Shown: piece after piece, positions 47,573 through 62,000 of the stretch
Position numbering within the stretch: the stretch's first letter is position 1
Layout: every line of letters begins with the position of its first letter
Origin: Lates calcarifer
Lineage: Eukaryota > Chordata > Actinopteri > Centropomidae
Direction of reading: 5' to 3'
Assembly (NCBI RefSeq): GCF_001640805.2
Contig: NC_066844.1
Location: forward strand, 7,038,053-7,102,052
DNA length: 64,000 nucleotides
The notes under the pieces: generated by a model
What the model was told of the DNA's origin: nothing
Databases searched by the model: none
The model's input: the letters and a program-made list of their open reading frames with translations, nothing else
Position numbers and translations under genes: made by a program

Positions 47573-50500
47573 GTAAGTGCAGAATGATGGACACCCCCCT
47601 CTTATTGGGTCAGTTAAGGGTTGGTTTTTGCAGCTGTCTCCACCTGTATCTCCTATTACCCAAGCAATGATGGCAAACAGAATTCATTTTTACAACTAAT
47701 CTTTATACAAAATGATTCATGTGACACTGCACTGAAGAAAAATAACAACCTGCAAGATGGAGAAACGACCTGAGAAGATGGCCACATCAAATATCACATA
47801 AGGTCATGTCTTGTGTAGAAAATCCATCTTTTTTGAAGACTTGGAAAACCCAAGACATCTGAATAATGCTGTATTATACTGAGCGCTGACCATTTCTGCT
47901 GAGAGAAAACAAAGATAAGCACCACAGCTATTTCTTTTGTCAAGTGGAAGCAGTCCAAATAATATGTTTTTTTTAAATTACTGCACAGTATAATGCCATC
48001 CATGATGTCAAGAAAACACGTCAACAAAGACATTTTTTGGTCAACAAGGGCACACCTACTGTTTTTAACCAGCAGCAACAAGTCTGAATGTACCACTAGC
48101 CAAATCGTTGATTAATCTCTGCTTCCCAGGGATGTGATAATGAAGATGTTGGTCAAATAAATGATCACAGGCGTCAAAGATGACAGAGGATGACATGCAA
48201 ATAAGCCATAATCACTCAACAAGAGTATGTTGAGAAAAATCTCTTTCTGACCAAAAAAAAAAAAAAAAAAGGTCAAGACAAAGAATCTTCTGAGACTATC
48301 TGAAGAACAACACTGACATGCAGCTGATGGTAACAAGATGAACGACAGAATCATCACAGAGGATCAATGCGATGCTCGCTAGCAGCTGCCACAGCTGAGG
48401 AGGAAATCTAAAATGAAATGCCGTCTTTGTCTGATAGAAGACAAAATGAGGGCTTATTTGAAATTAATTTCCTTCAATTTGCTTTTGTCCAAAGTATCTA
48501 CACAGAATTTCTCTCAAGCACTGCGCAGGAATCATCCTGAGATGCCAGCCGTGAGAAAATGCCTGAGCGAGCTTGTAGTTAAGTCTAATCAGCAGTTGCA
48601 CAGCGCAACTACTGACATGCTGCTGTAACCATATTGCTAGCACACTGTTATTCTATTTTGTCCATGACTAACACGTTCTTGATGTGTGATGTGTTTTTGT
48701 TCCGCTCAAGTTGTGTCTGTGTTTGTGCTTCCCATTCCTGGGTTACATACTGTATACTGTGGTGTTTTATGTTCATTATGTGTCCATAATCCTGTCGAAG
48801 TTCCAAAATACCTTGGTGCTTTTGTCAGGATTAATATTTACCTGTCCTGTTCCCTCTCCTGCTGTCATGTTGCGTGTTAAGTCGACACTTCTGATGGATT
48901 TCTCCCAGACGACAAAGGTATGCGAGCAAATGAAAGAAATCAAATTACACAAACGATTCACCTCCTGTAAGTGCATGACTCCATGTTGGGTGAGTTGCAT
49001 GCATGATGTGGTCTTCATCATTCCTTGAAAGGTGTCATCCAAAGTGGATGATTCAACTTTCAGTGTCACAACACATGCATTTCATTGTGACATGTTAAAC
49101 AACCTCCATATGAATCCAAGCTGCAGGCTGTTGCTAGAGGGCACTGTGGTTGGTTGCCATGCGTCTATCTTGCAATTTAAAGCAAAAATGCCACTTTTTA
49201 AACTTATGTCCACATGCTAATTAGTCCTGTACAGTATGTTGGCACAGTTCAGTCTCAATAAGCGGACTTGCTCTACAGGGACATCACCAAGGGGTGGCAT
49301 GACCTCTCCTAACATCTAACCAATCTGACTGGCCATCCCAGTGCCCCCTTAAAATCGCAGAAATCTTCAAGCTTAAACAACTTAATACTGATGAACCGCA
49401 AACAGCATGACTTTGGTATCAGTAAAAAGATATCTGAGGTTTTTATACCTTGAACATCGAGGTGGACTATGGTCACAGCTTTAAGCTACTGTTTTTGTTT
49501 CCCCTTAAGGTTTCTCGCCTTTTAATGCCTGACCCACATGCTCTCATTGGCTTCACTGTGACAACCACGACTGCCACAGATACAAAATTGAAAATTCTAC
49601 GATCTTAGCAGTTCAAAGCAAGTCTCAGAGAACCATGTGCTGTCAAGTTAACACATAACATTGAGTTAATCAGCTGGAATGACATCAGTGACCTCTGAAA
49701 GGCCTTAAGCCTCACACAGCTCTCGAAATCCTTTGATTTCTTGTATCCATGTGACAAATATTCTGAGGGAACTGAGGGGTAACACAACTATGCAATTCTC
49801 CAAGGTGTCAAACTTGCTTAATGCAATAACAGCTAAAACTTGTAATGAAGGAAATTGGAGACCAACCAGTCATTTGTTCACATCTGCAAAAAGAAATCTG
49901 TTGATATCTTTGCAGTAAATCTCAAGCATTATACATTAATGTAGTCCAAGACAATTTAGACCAGTGACAGAATCTAATTTAACTGAGACATAAACAAATG
50001 AAAAGAGTTTAATAGAACTTACTGTATGCGCTACCCAGCTGCAAATTGGATGATTGTGGAGCAAAGAACTGCTTTGTTAAAGTTACAGCAAAGTCTAAAC
50101 AGCCGACAAATGACTAAAGCTGCGGTGATGAGAATAAACATCACCCAAATAACAAGAAAGGCAACATGCTGGAGAGTCAGCAAGTTTTGAAAAGCTTTAT
50201 GAATGTACTCTTTATCATTGATTTAATTGTTCATTTATTTATTTGGCAAACCAAATGTACTGTATTTATAAAGCACTTTTCACACACAAAGGAATTTCAA
50301 AGTGCTTTATAAGACATAAAAGACATGGAATGACCAAAAAACCCCCTAATTTAAAAAGATGAAAGCACAGAGCAATAAACAGAGGAAAGCACAGCACCCA
50401 AGTGCAGGGTGTAAGTACTTCGTATTCAGTTTTAAAGGTGGTGTGTTATATCTTCTGTAAGTTTGTTCCAGCTCTGTGTTGCTTTGTGTGATGTAAGGAT

Positions 50501-53500
50501 ACATTAGTGCAGAATAAATCACACTGCATAGTACAAATGAAGAAAATGAATAGCAAGAGAAAGGCCTGGAGAACACCTTTTAAAAACTTTCCGGTGCTTT
50601 CATTTGTGATGAACTGCTTTTAAAAGAATAATGCCTATCCTGGTAACAAGTCATCATGACGAAGCCCAGCTACAACAAAAGGAGCTGATTATCATGATGT
50701 AAAAGCAAAATAAAAATAAAGCAGGGTCATTAAAAACAGTCTCCTACAAGGATCTGTTTAGTAGAGAACAGAATAAACAGTCCAGTGCAACTGGTATAGA
50801 TATGATAGTGTAGTCAGGTTATTTTCAGCCACAGACATTTCAGACATGGAGTAAATACTAGAACTGAATAGAAAACACTGGCAATGTAAAGGTTTTTACT
50901 GTAAAGCACTTTGTAACTTTGTTTTCAAATGGTGCTCTATAAATAGAGTTTATTATTTATTGTTGTTATTATCAGTATTATCCATCTGATGGCTGCCAAG
51001 ATCTCCTGAAATATAAAATATCAAGAGTCTGGTGATGATTGGAAAAATAAATCATAAATCTAATATCCCTATATTACCCAGTTATACTCCATAAAATATT
51101 TTCTGCTGACTGACCCCTGAAATCAATGCCTGGCTTAAACATGCAGTTTTAATTGCTGTTCTATATTAATAGGCTGATCAATACTTCCATGCAAACATAT
51201 TGCTTTTAATGATGTACGTGATCCTTCCACAGCGTGAGCGTTCAGCTTGTTGACAGCAGCAGAATTCATGTAATGTTATCAGTGCTCTGCTACATGCAGA
51301 ACATACTGTTCAGTAGCAATGCACTTCGGACTGCAAAATGCTGGGGCACCCTACTCATTTCAGAAACTATTTATTCTCCAGTTAATATTCTGCCTATTGC
51401 AGGTCTTTCGTGCCAAGTGAAAATAATTAAAGACCAGGGATCCCCGGACCAGCTGAACCCCTGTGATCAGCAGTCGCTGATGCCCCCCTGGAGATTGCTG
51501 TGGGTTAGTTCATATTAGCACTCTCAGGGTTCTGGGACTTCTGCAAAACACTTAAACCTGCATTAATGCTTAATTCCAAAGATGCACATTTTAAATCCCT
51601 CAACGTGAGAGCTAAGTTGGGCCCCTATCATTCGTACCCTGGTGACCTAGCAACTGGAGTGGGCAGATGCACACAAAACGTCTGCCAATGTTTCCCTGTC
51701 TTGAGTGTTCACAAAATTAGACTGAACTGTGCTGAGAAGTATTTTTATAATTTTGCATAAGGCTTCACTAAACTTGAAACCATCCAACCAACATATAAGG
51801 TATATAGAGAATGTAGAGAAACTTGGAAATTTACTTTTTAATGTAGAGTTGACCATAAACTTGTGCTTTGTGGACACGTAAAATGAACCAGTAATTTGAC
51901 AGACATAAGAATTTGTGTTTAAAGTTAAAAGTTTTTTTCTTTGGGTGATTTTTTCTCTTAATGTCTCTATAATTGTTGCAAAGCTAGAAATAAGAACTGA
52001 AAAACCTCTTCGACTCAATCACATATAATCTTGTAAAATAATTTTCCTTCATTCATTTTTAGAGCAAATTAATTCAATACTTAATTGGAAATAAAAGCTC
52101 TATACTGTGCCTCATAAGGTACAGACACGGTTACTCACATTGAATATTCAAAATAACTATTAACTCAAAGTCTCCACTCACGTTTTCAACAAGACATAAA
52201 CATTTATGTTTATGGCAAGAATACTGAATTGATTATTACACTGACTATTATCTTATTAGGCCTGCAACTTACATAAATACAGTCAATCTGGTGTGCATGA
52301 TTATATCAGGATTAAACACTCACTACTAATATCACCAGGCTCTTGAAGTGGAAGAGTCCAAAGTACATTATTACATAAAATTTGGCTTCTTCTTTTACAA
52401 AGTTGCTTAAAAATCTGGTTTTGCAAAACTGGAAAATTGTCTTAATGCATAAATTAGAGAGTCACAGTCCCTATGGGAAGCTCTTAGACTTATGACCCTA
52501 CTGTTGGTTGTACAGTTTGTACCGTGCATTATGAGCACTGTTAATCCAGTGGGAGTGCTCCACGTTAACATTATTGTGAGGATGCAGTGTCAAAGCAAAG
52601 TCAAAACACAGGAGATGTAGTGTAGGTGGAGATGTAAACTCACTTGTCTTTTGTTTTTGCGAAAAGAGCAAGAGGGTTTTTGCAAAATACAGGAGCAAGT
52701 CCAGAGGAGTCAGATCTGAGGTGACTGCGAGACTCATGCTAATTTGGTTGCAAGTTGAACTTGCTTTATTATGCTTGCAATAATTTTGTCTTTTCTTAGC
52801 CATAGAATTTTAATCCATTATTTTGGATTTTTTATTCCCAAACACGTTGCTTCTGACTATGTGTGAAGTTTACACTGACAAATGATTACAAGGTTAACAC
52901 ATTTGTCAGTGCAAGCCGGGTGTAAACTGGGATGTATTTATCATCCACTTCTGAACTAAATCTGAATACAGTCTTGCTAAGCATTTTTTTTCTTCAAACA
53001 TACTGTACGTATTCAGTTCACTGACTTCCACAGATGACTCCAAAAATAAGTCATTACTACCTGTAATGTTTTACTGAATATTCTGGATAAATGAATTTTG
53101 AATGGATGAATGGATGAATGAATTTTAATTTTTTTTTTTTTGACTTCATCAGGCATCAGGAAGAAGTCTAAAGTGCCCGGTGTCATGATAACGCAGTTTA
53201 TGGAGGAACTTCCAGAGGGAATGTCAACTCCAGATTTCACTCGCAAACCCATTGCTCTGACTATTCAAGAGGGTAAGTCTTCATGTCTGTGAGAGAAAAA
53301 CTGAAGGCAATCTTAAATGCAGAAAGATTATGTTTTTACTCTCCTATCATAATACTTGACTGAACATGAATGCATTAGGTCAAACGGCTTGACCTGAATC
53401 ACAAATGGCAATGGGCAAAATGCAGACCACAGAGAAAGGGGGAAGATAATCTATTTCTACAACATACATTCTCAATTCTCAAGTGAGACATACAAAAAAA

Positions 53501-56500
53501 TCAAGGTAAAGGTTATCTTTTATATGTATGAAATGTAGTGCATACAAATATATTACTCTTACAGCAGCACTGTAGCTTAAATGGTACAGCATGTGAACCA
53601 TTAACTGTAGGGTTGGTGATTCAGTTCTCCAGTCAGTGTTGGTGTCCTTGGGCAAGACACTGATCCAATCACTCCCAACGCAGGGGAATTAAATGTAAGT
53701 CAATTTGAATGACAGTATCTACCAAATAAATGTTATGTACAGTTCCTTATTTGGATTTTATATTTAGCATCAGTCCTTAATTGGTGCAGAGGCACATGCA
53801 GTTACTGCACTTGTAAAAAAAATTTTATGTAATGTGGTGCCCTGGAGGCCAAAGGGTCGAAGCATGACCATAAACTACAGCACAGGTTGTACAACACCGA
53901 TTTTTTAAAAATGTCACGGTCAGAGAATTGAGGAATATTTCCATTTCCAACATATTCTGTATAAACAGATGTTCTTCCCCCTTTTTCTTAACTATCTCCT
54001 ATAAAAAAATCCCCAAAGATATATTTTTAAAAATCCCCAAATATCCCAAAATTAAACACCACAAATTGTCATACTACCTCATTCCAAATCTATTATATTT
54101 GATTTAATTACTTGCATATGGGTAAGGTATGAAAAAAGGTATGAAAATGTCTCATGTATCGGCAAACTGACATTTTTCCAAAAAAATATACAGCAATGAG
54201 TAATTTGTCACTAATAAGGATATGCTTATCTTACCTATCCCAGGTAAATATGCAGTCTTTAAAGCCAAAATAGTGGGCACTCCCACACCAACTGTAACAT
54301 GGAGCAGAGCAAATGGAGAATTACTTTTCCACCCTGACGTGTGCCTGCAGAAGTATGATCAGGCATCCCAGGAACATACCCTTGAGGTGAGCTTTACGTG
54401 CAGCACTTACAGTATAAGGTATAAATGAAGAGGATTTACTTAAAACATCCTGCTTTCTGTGATAACAAAATTGCCATTAATTTTGCATTTGTATTTCAAT
54501 AGTTTCCTAAGGTTGCCCCAGAGGATGCTGACACCTACAAGTGTTTTGCAACAAATGAATATGGAAGGGCTGTTTGCACTGTTGTGTTGAATGTTATTGC
54601 AGGTAGGGTCCTTATTATTCTTTGAATCACTCTATTCCTTTCAAGTGTGTTAGATAATATGTGCATTTTATATCTTGAGGGTATGGCATGCTTTAATTGA
54701 ATTTTGACAGCTGATGAAAATTAAGGTTATTGTCTGTTTACAGTTGGATTCTCTAAGACCAAGGAGCTTCAAAAGTCACAAGGAGAAGGTGAGATTTCAA
54801 ATACTAAACGTATTTAAAATTATAATGCCTTTTTCTGGCAACGGGTCAGAGCATGCCATTTTAAGGCCAAATTTATCACAAAAAGAGAGCTAATATGCAC
54901 AGTCCCTGCCCCTGTCAGATACAAAAAGCACCTAATATCAGACAAACTAGCAAAGCAATTATAAATACATTTATCACATTTTTAAAAATGACACTTTAAG
55001 GGACTGGGCAACCAGCTGTGCACAAAGATGAATAGAGGTTGATGGTTTTCATCTAAGCTATCAATACTTGAATGATGCTACAACCCATCCCATATATTTT
55101 CATAACAACATGACATTTTATTCATTAATTGGATTTACTGGGAAAAATCTGCCTGTTATAGTTCATCTGTCACATCAGTGCAGTGTCAGTGTGCTGACAC
55201 TCAAAGCCTTAATGGCTCTTTTAGAAATCGACTGAAAATTTTTGAACATCGCAACAAACTGTGTAAACTCAGCACAACCTACATAGTTTGTGATTGATCA
55301 CCTTTAGTTTCCTTTTGCCAAAGAATATCAGGACAGTGGAGATCAGAATGTCATCAGTTTGATGTAATGTCTGATCTGTCACTTCCTGTGTCCGAGCACT
55401 TTTACTACTTGACACCAGAACTTGATTTGGGTCTAAAGAGAATCTGGGGGTTGTCATTTAGAAGCACCTATGGTTCCCATGTTCTTTTATTTATTTTTTT
55501 ATTTTTTTTCCATGACCATGGGAATTGTAGTTTATTTTGAGCCAGTCCCACAGACACTGTGCTGCTGTTGTAATTACCCACTAGATCACAAACTGTATAT
55601 TGATTCATCAATGAATATAGTCCAAATACACTGTTACACTGTACTATGCTTGTTTGAGTGACAATAGCTAAAAACTATGGTGACCAGCTGGTTTAGGAAA
55701 ATACTGAGATTTGTTGACAATAACATAAGTATACAAGAATAGTATAGTATACATGAATAGTAGACATATACATTAACTGCTTTTTGTTACACTTCCTCAG
55801 ATGCAGCAGACCTCAGAAAAAAGCTTAAAAAACGGTGAGTTCAAATAATGTAAAATCAGCTGTTTGCCTGTTAAAACAATTGTTCGCGTAGAGTTGAACA
55901 AAATTAATGAAACCTCTCACTCTGCAGTAACGCTGATGGAACACGTGAGGAGAAGCCAATGGAGCCTGAGGAGAAGGTCTGGGAAATTCTGCTTAGTGCA
56001 GAAAAGAAAGACTACGAGCGGATCTGCGCTGAGTACGGTATCACAGACTTCCGAGGAATGCTGAAGAGACTCACTGAAATGAAGAGAGAGAGAGAGGAGG
56101 AGATTGCAGAGGTATGTGGCATACTAACTGTTATTTCATTCTATTATGAACATCTCCAAGAAAACAATTTTAACATCTCTTCTTTCCGCTTGTTGTTTTA
56201 GCAGCCTGTTTTGTTATTTATTTCTGCTGTAGTTTGTGACACACATCAATACCCTGAAACATATTGAGGTCAGTGATGACGACTGCGCAACAATTGAGTT
56301 GGACATGGACCTAAAGGATCCTAGCAGCAAAATTTTCCTGTACAAGGTGAGGTATTGATGTCTCACTTCAGCATTTTTTGGCTTGTGTTCTTCTTTTCGG
56401 AATTATCTGTTAACAGAATGGCAACATGTCCCTCTGCAGGATGGCGTGATGGTTCCATTCACCAAAGAAGAAGGCGAGGGGATGAAGCACAGTTTGAAAC

Positions 56501-58969
56501 AAGTTGGCAAGAAATACGTCTTCACGATTAAAAAACTAGGCTCAGAAGATGCTGGACTCTACTCAGTGGATGTTGAGGGCGTCAATGTATTTTCCACAGA
56601 TTTTAAAGGTAAGTCATCAATCAGGTGATTAAGATTAGATAAGGTTTAAGTGAATTCAGTTATTTTCCAGTTATTACTAATATACTGCAATTCATCCAAA
56701 AGATACTTTTGATATTAGACTGACTTATAACTATGATTAAAGGCACACAATGAAAAAGGCCAGCTCCAATGACCCAAGACAGCCAGTTTAGAAAAATGGT
56801 AAGGACGAATGAAAGAAATTAAATAGTCTCTCTCTCTCTCTCTCTCTCTCTCTTCTTTTTGTGCCCTTTGTGAAATCCTGCAGTACCTAACGTTGACTTT
56901 GCTGTCAAAATACAAGAGGTCAAGGCAGAGGAGCGACAGGACGCCCTCTTTCAATGTGTCCTGACTGCACCCATGAATGAGATTAAATGGTGTGGCAAAA
57001 ACGCGCCACTGTCAAATAGCGAGAAATATGAAATCAGTGTATCTGAAGATAAGCTGATCCATAAGTTGATTGTGCGGGACTGTATGCCTTTGGATGCTGG
57101 TATCTATGCTGCTGTGGCAGGAATCAAATCATGCAATGCATGGCTTATAGTTGACGGTAAGAAAATTGTCTTCTTCCTACATACATCCTTAAATTCTAAT
57201 TGCACCATATGGATGACAGTTGCATGCATTAATATGGAATATCTTGCAGATAATTTCCCCTGACACCAAATAATTGTTTAATTCTAAATTTAGTATTAAG
57301 TTATAGTAAATATATTTGACGTATTATCTTTTATAGCTGACAAAGATCCTGCCAACAAGGGCAAGAAGGCAGCTCGCAAAACAACTATGGCTGGAGGTGG
57401 TAATGATGATGATCTGATGAAAATAGCTAAAGAACAGCAGGAACGATATCAGAAAGAAATGGAAGAAAAACTGGAAATTGCCAAGAAGGCTCAAGAGGAG
57501 AGAGACGCTGCAGAGGCAGCTGCCCGAGCGGAGGCAGAAGCAGCTAGAAAGGCAGAGGCTGAGGCAAAAGCTGAAGCTAAGGCTAAGGCTAAGGCTGCCG
57601 CAAGGGCAAAGAGGGCAGCAGCCAGTCAGGATGGAGCTGTGAGCAGAACTAAGAAAGGTGCTGCTGGTGGTGCAGATGGTGCCGGAGGTGCGGGTGCTGG
57701 AGCTGGTGGAGGTGCAGGTGGTGAAGGTGGAGGTGCAGGTGGTGAAGGTGGAGGAGAAGATGGAAGTGGAGCTGGAGCTGGAGCTGGAGGGGGAGCTGGA
57801 GGTGGTGCTAGGGGTGGCGCTGGGGGTGGCGCTGGAGGTGGAACAGGAGGAGGAGCGGGAGCTGGAGGTGGTGAAGGTTTGGGAGAAGATTTTGAAGGAG
57901 ATGAAGAATATGATTCATTTGAAAATTCTGACGAAGAATTGGAGGGAGAGGGAGGAGAAGGAGAAGGAGGAGTGGGAGGAGGAGGAAAAGGGGGAGAAGG
58001 AGGAGAGGGAGGAGAAGGAGGTGGAGAAGGAAGAAAACACAAGAAACGAATCAGAGATGGCCCACTCGTTCCAGATACAGAGATAGGTAAGATATTAATT
58101 CACATTGTAATGTATGCTGAGAAATTTAATGACATAAAAAATAGCCTCCAAAATATGGCTGTTATTCTCCTAAATACTCAAGAGGATGCAACACAATATA
58201 AATATATCATAGAGAAATTTGTCTTAATTTTGTCTTAATTAATATTAATATGATTAGTAGTAGGAGCGGTAGAAGGTTTATGTATTGCGTTGTTCTTCAT
58301 GTCTTTCTGTGTTGGGACATTAAGTCTCCTCTTTATTTCTTTTGTCCACATTTTACAGTTCTCTTGATGTTAATTACTGTATCTGGTATTCACTGTTGTC
58401 TGTCTTTTCTGTGAACTTTCACATTCATTATAAAAGTCTCTTAATCTATTAATGCAATTAATATCTTTAATAATATTCTTAAGAAAAAGGAACTGATGAC
58501 ATGAGAGTCATCTTTCTGTCAGCATTAATATTATAATAGCAAATTATGACATTTGGCATAAAATTATGTGTAACATTCTGTATAAAGCTGTATTTATTAT
58601 TATTACTAATAGGAGATAATATTGATGAGGAAACCACAAATCAACAAGGTGAAAAATCTGGGAAAAAAGGAAAACGCCCCAAAAAGAAAAATGTGGAGGT
58701 TGAAGAACCTGTTGTTGTTGGTAAGAGATGTCAGAGGTTGCATGTTGTAGACGATTTACTGAAGTCATTTGGGAATGAAAATGACTTTGATATCACCACT
58801 GTGGGGGATTCTAAATATGATCTAATTTAGATGTAGCTGAATTAACAATAACTGTATATACACTACCAGTCAAAAGTTTTAGAACACCCTAATTTATCCA
58901 CTTATTATCTAAAATTTAGTTCAGTTCAAGTCCAGTGAATAACTTTAAATGGTTCAAAGTAACTGGCAG

Positions 58970-59019
<50 letters not shown>

Positions 59020-62000
59020 ATATATATATATATATATTATTCTGCCAGTTACTTTGAACCATATATATATATATATATATATATAACAGAACAAGACGGT
59101 GGCTTCAAATGATGGTAGACCAGCAGAGTCTCCAGAGTTAAACCACATGGAGCTGGTTTGGGATGAACTGGACAGAAGAAGAATGCAAAGTGACCTGCAA
59201 GTGCAATGTCTGTGGGAGCAGCCATGGGACAACCTTTCTGAACAATATTTGATTTCTACTGTGGAAAGAATGTCACAAATGCGAAGATAAATTATGATTA
59301 TTTTTACGTTTTTTTTTAAATCTTCAATTGCTGATTTGTACAGCTGGAAAAATAGAGGTGCTCTAAAACATATGACTGGTAGTGTAACACTGACCAACTT
59401 AAACTGCTGACACTGACAAAGCTCTACAATGCTGCACTTTGCCAAAGAAGCTCCATGTGGCCCGGGTGAATTTCAAATCATATTCCAAACAGGTCCTGTT
59501 GCTTTATCCACAATGTGTAAGACTGGGAGTAAGAACATGGGGTTTAGAGTTATGTTTATCAATTCTTGAAGACCCTTGTAAACCCTGGGCTTTAAGTATT
59601 AACTCATTAACTATCTGCTAACAGATAATTTAGCTTAGCTTAGCCAACATCGCAACACAATTTTAGATGTCTACATCTTTGTATGTTTGTTTTTTGTGGC
59701 TCTTATGAGAAACATTAAGTAGTATAGTATGATTATGCTGTACTACTTTGTGCATTCTCTTCTATTAATCTTGTGCATAGATAAATATAGATATTTGTCT
59801 ATATTTTTGTTTTGTGTGTAATATGTCTGTTGATTGCAAACATGTTTGTCTTCATGTTATCATAAATACAAAAATGGAAAAAGTGATTTACCAACTGAGA
59901 AACATAAAAGGTGCTGCTCATAACAGAACAGAGGTTTGTTATTTCTGAGAGACAGAAATACTAAACTAATTCCCAATTAATTATATCATGAACTTCTGTC
60001 CACTTTGTTGAATACCACTTAAAATTGAAATTACAGATCAGCATGTTGTTACTGGTATTACTTCTACTTTATAAAGTACCCATAATACCGCTTATCCATG
60101 ACAAGTGATTTGTAATAGCAAAATAAACTAAACTGCAAAAAGGAAATCAATCAAAAAACCCCCTCAGTTAATCAAGTCACTTCACAATGACACCATTATA
60201 GAACTGATTTTGACTAGTGAGTTGGATATCACCTTTTCCACCACCCTCTTCTTCGGCACTGAAATTAATGTTTTGTTATTTCTGTTGCTGCTGATATTGT
60301 TTTCATGCTCTGTGTTGACACTTAAATTGTTATTGTTACTGTTTTCAGTAATGTTATTTGTAAGGCATATCCAACAGCAAATGAGAAACATTGGATTGAT
60401 GGTAATTACGATGATATCCCCTAAAACTGAAAAGCAAAAAACAGAGAAGCAAGTGGTGCCAGTGGTGATAATGGCACAGGGCCAGCAGCAAGCAGTGATG
60501 AATCTGCTGAAAATGGTGTGCGTGCAGACGGCGGTGAGCCATCTGCAGCTGGCAAGCGTTCAGGCCGTGCACGACAAGGCCCATTGATCGAGGAGACAGT
60601 TAGTGGTAAGATTACGGGCGCTGCATTAACTGCTGCATGGGAAGCACTGTCACTGAAGAAAGTCATTTGATGAGCAGATGACTTTCCCAGTGGTTTGAGG
60701 GTTAACAGAGGAAGTGTGTGACCACTGAGCAGAATGCTACATTTGATCTCTAATTGGTTAAATGGCCTCAGAGAGTTCAGCAAGAGTGGATTTTAACCTT
60801 GAGAGTACCTGTAGAAAATGCTAATCAAATATGATGCACTAATTATTTTGTCAACCTATGTTAGTCTTGTTTGCAGAGAATAGAATAGCATTGGTTATAT
60901 AATCTTATTTCTGTGACCTACGGGCAGGATATCAATTTACTGTGTGTGTCCACCTCCATCTCTTATATATTGTGTTTGCAGACTGTGTGTGTGTGTGTGT
61001 GTGTGTATGTGTGTGTGTGTGTGTGTGTGTGAGAGAGTAACATTTAAATGCATCTGTGCTCTGTGTGCATCTGTGTTAACAATCTTGCTTGCCTTTTTAA
61101 TTGTTCATGCAGGATGAGTCGGTGCATTGAGGTTAATTATTTAAATGAGGAACCACAGAACCAATCATGTTCTTCATACAACAACTTGTAACACTCGTGT
61201 GTAGACACACACTCTTACATAATTTGAAGATGAAGACAATCTGAGCTGACTCTAAAGGATGACCAGTTTCTTCACATTGAAGACTGAGATCATGTCATAT
61301 GATAATTTCTTCCACTGACCAAGGAACTGTCAGTCCTGAGTGGGAAATCTTATTTAGTGTATTTTTCTTTCAAGAGTAACTGAGTGAACAGAGGCAAACG
61401 AAAGCCTCAGTGATGACAATCTTATGAGCTGTGCCAAGATTTCAACTTTGCAAACTCTGAAGTTGAAGAGGGCCACTCCATAACAAGACAGTCGAGCTAC
61501 ATGTTAACCAAGAAGACTTCATCAACTTCAAAATATATGCATTCTGCACTCTTACATTCTTTACAAACTTGGATTACACAGACACTGACATCAAATCTGC
61601 ATTTTCACATGTATTTTACAATAATAAAATACATGATATCAACAGAAATGCAGAAACAAGATGCAGAGCTGTGATGATTGTTTAAAAAGGTGAGGTAAGT
61701 GTGTACACACTTGGATTTACATTCAAGTGCGTAGACCATGTATTCATCCACACATGAATGCATGAATTCCTTGTAATTGTTGATCCACAATTACAAAAAA
61801 ACGTGAAACAGCTTAACAATAACAACCTGTATGCAGATGTAAGCTGCAGCTGTAGAACATGTTCATCCACTAACTTCCTGGTTGATAAATCCTCAGACCC
61901 AGGAGTTCACTTTCATGCTGGGCTTTCTGACTGCAAAGCCATTATTGGAGAAGCAGCATTGCTGGAATGTAAACTGAGCAGCGAAGATTGTAAGGGAATC

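Noticed and set aside
53564..53640. tRNA gene
   Set aside because: The tRNA-like boxes are degenerate and continue into a SINE body.
57626..58042. 138-codon proline-rich open frame on the minus strand
   Set aside because: It is the mirror of the GGN-rich igfn1 exon 11. Lack of stops follows from the repeat composition.
57658..58086. 142-codon Val/Glu-rich frame on the + strand
   Set aside because: A second frame of the same low-complexity exon; the Gly/Ala frame joins the neighbouring igfn1 exons in phase.
58087..58238. Continuation of the igfn1 exon 11 frame into the intron
   Set aside because: A good gtaaga donor at 58087 and the in-phase exon 12 make splicing much more likely. The extension is AT-rich and intron-like.
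58954..59445. 163-codon minus-strand frame with IYIYIY repeats
   Set aside because: Translation of TA microsatellite and of the Tc1 relic in antisense.
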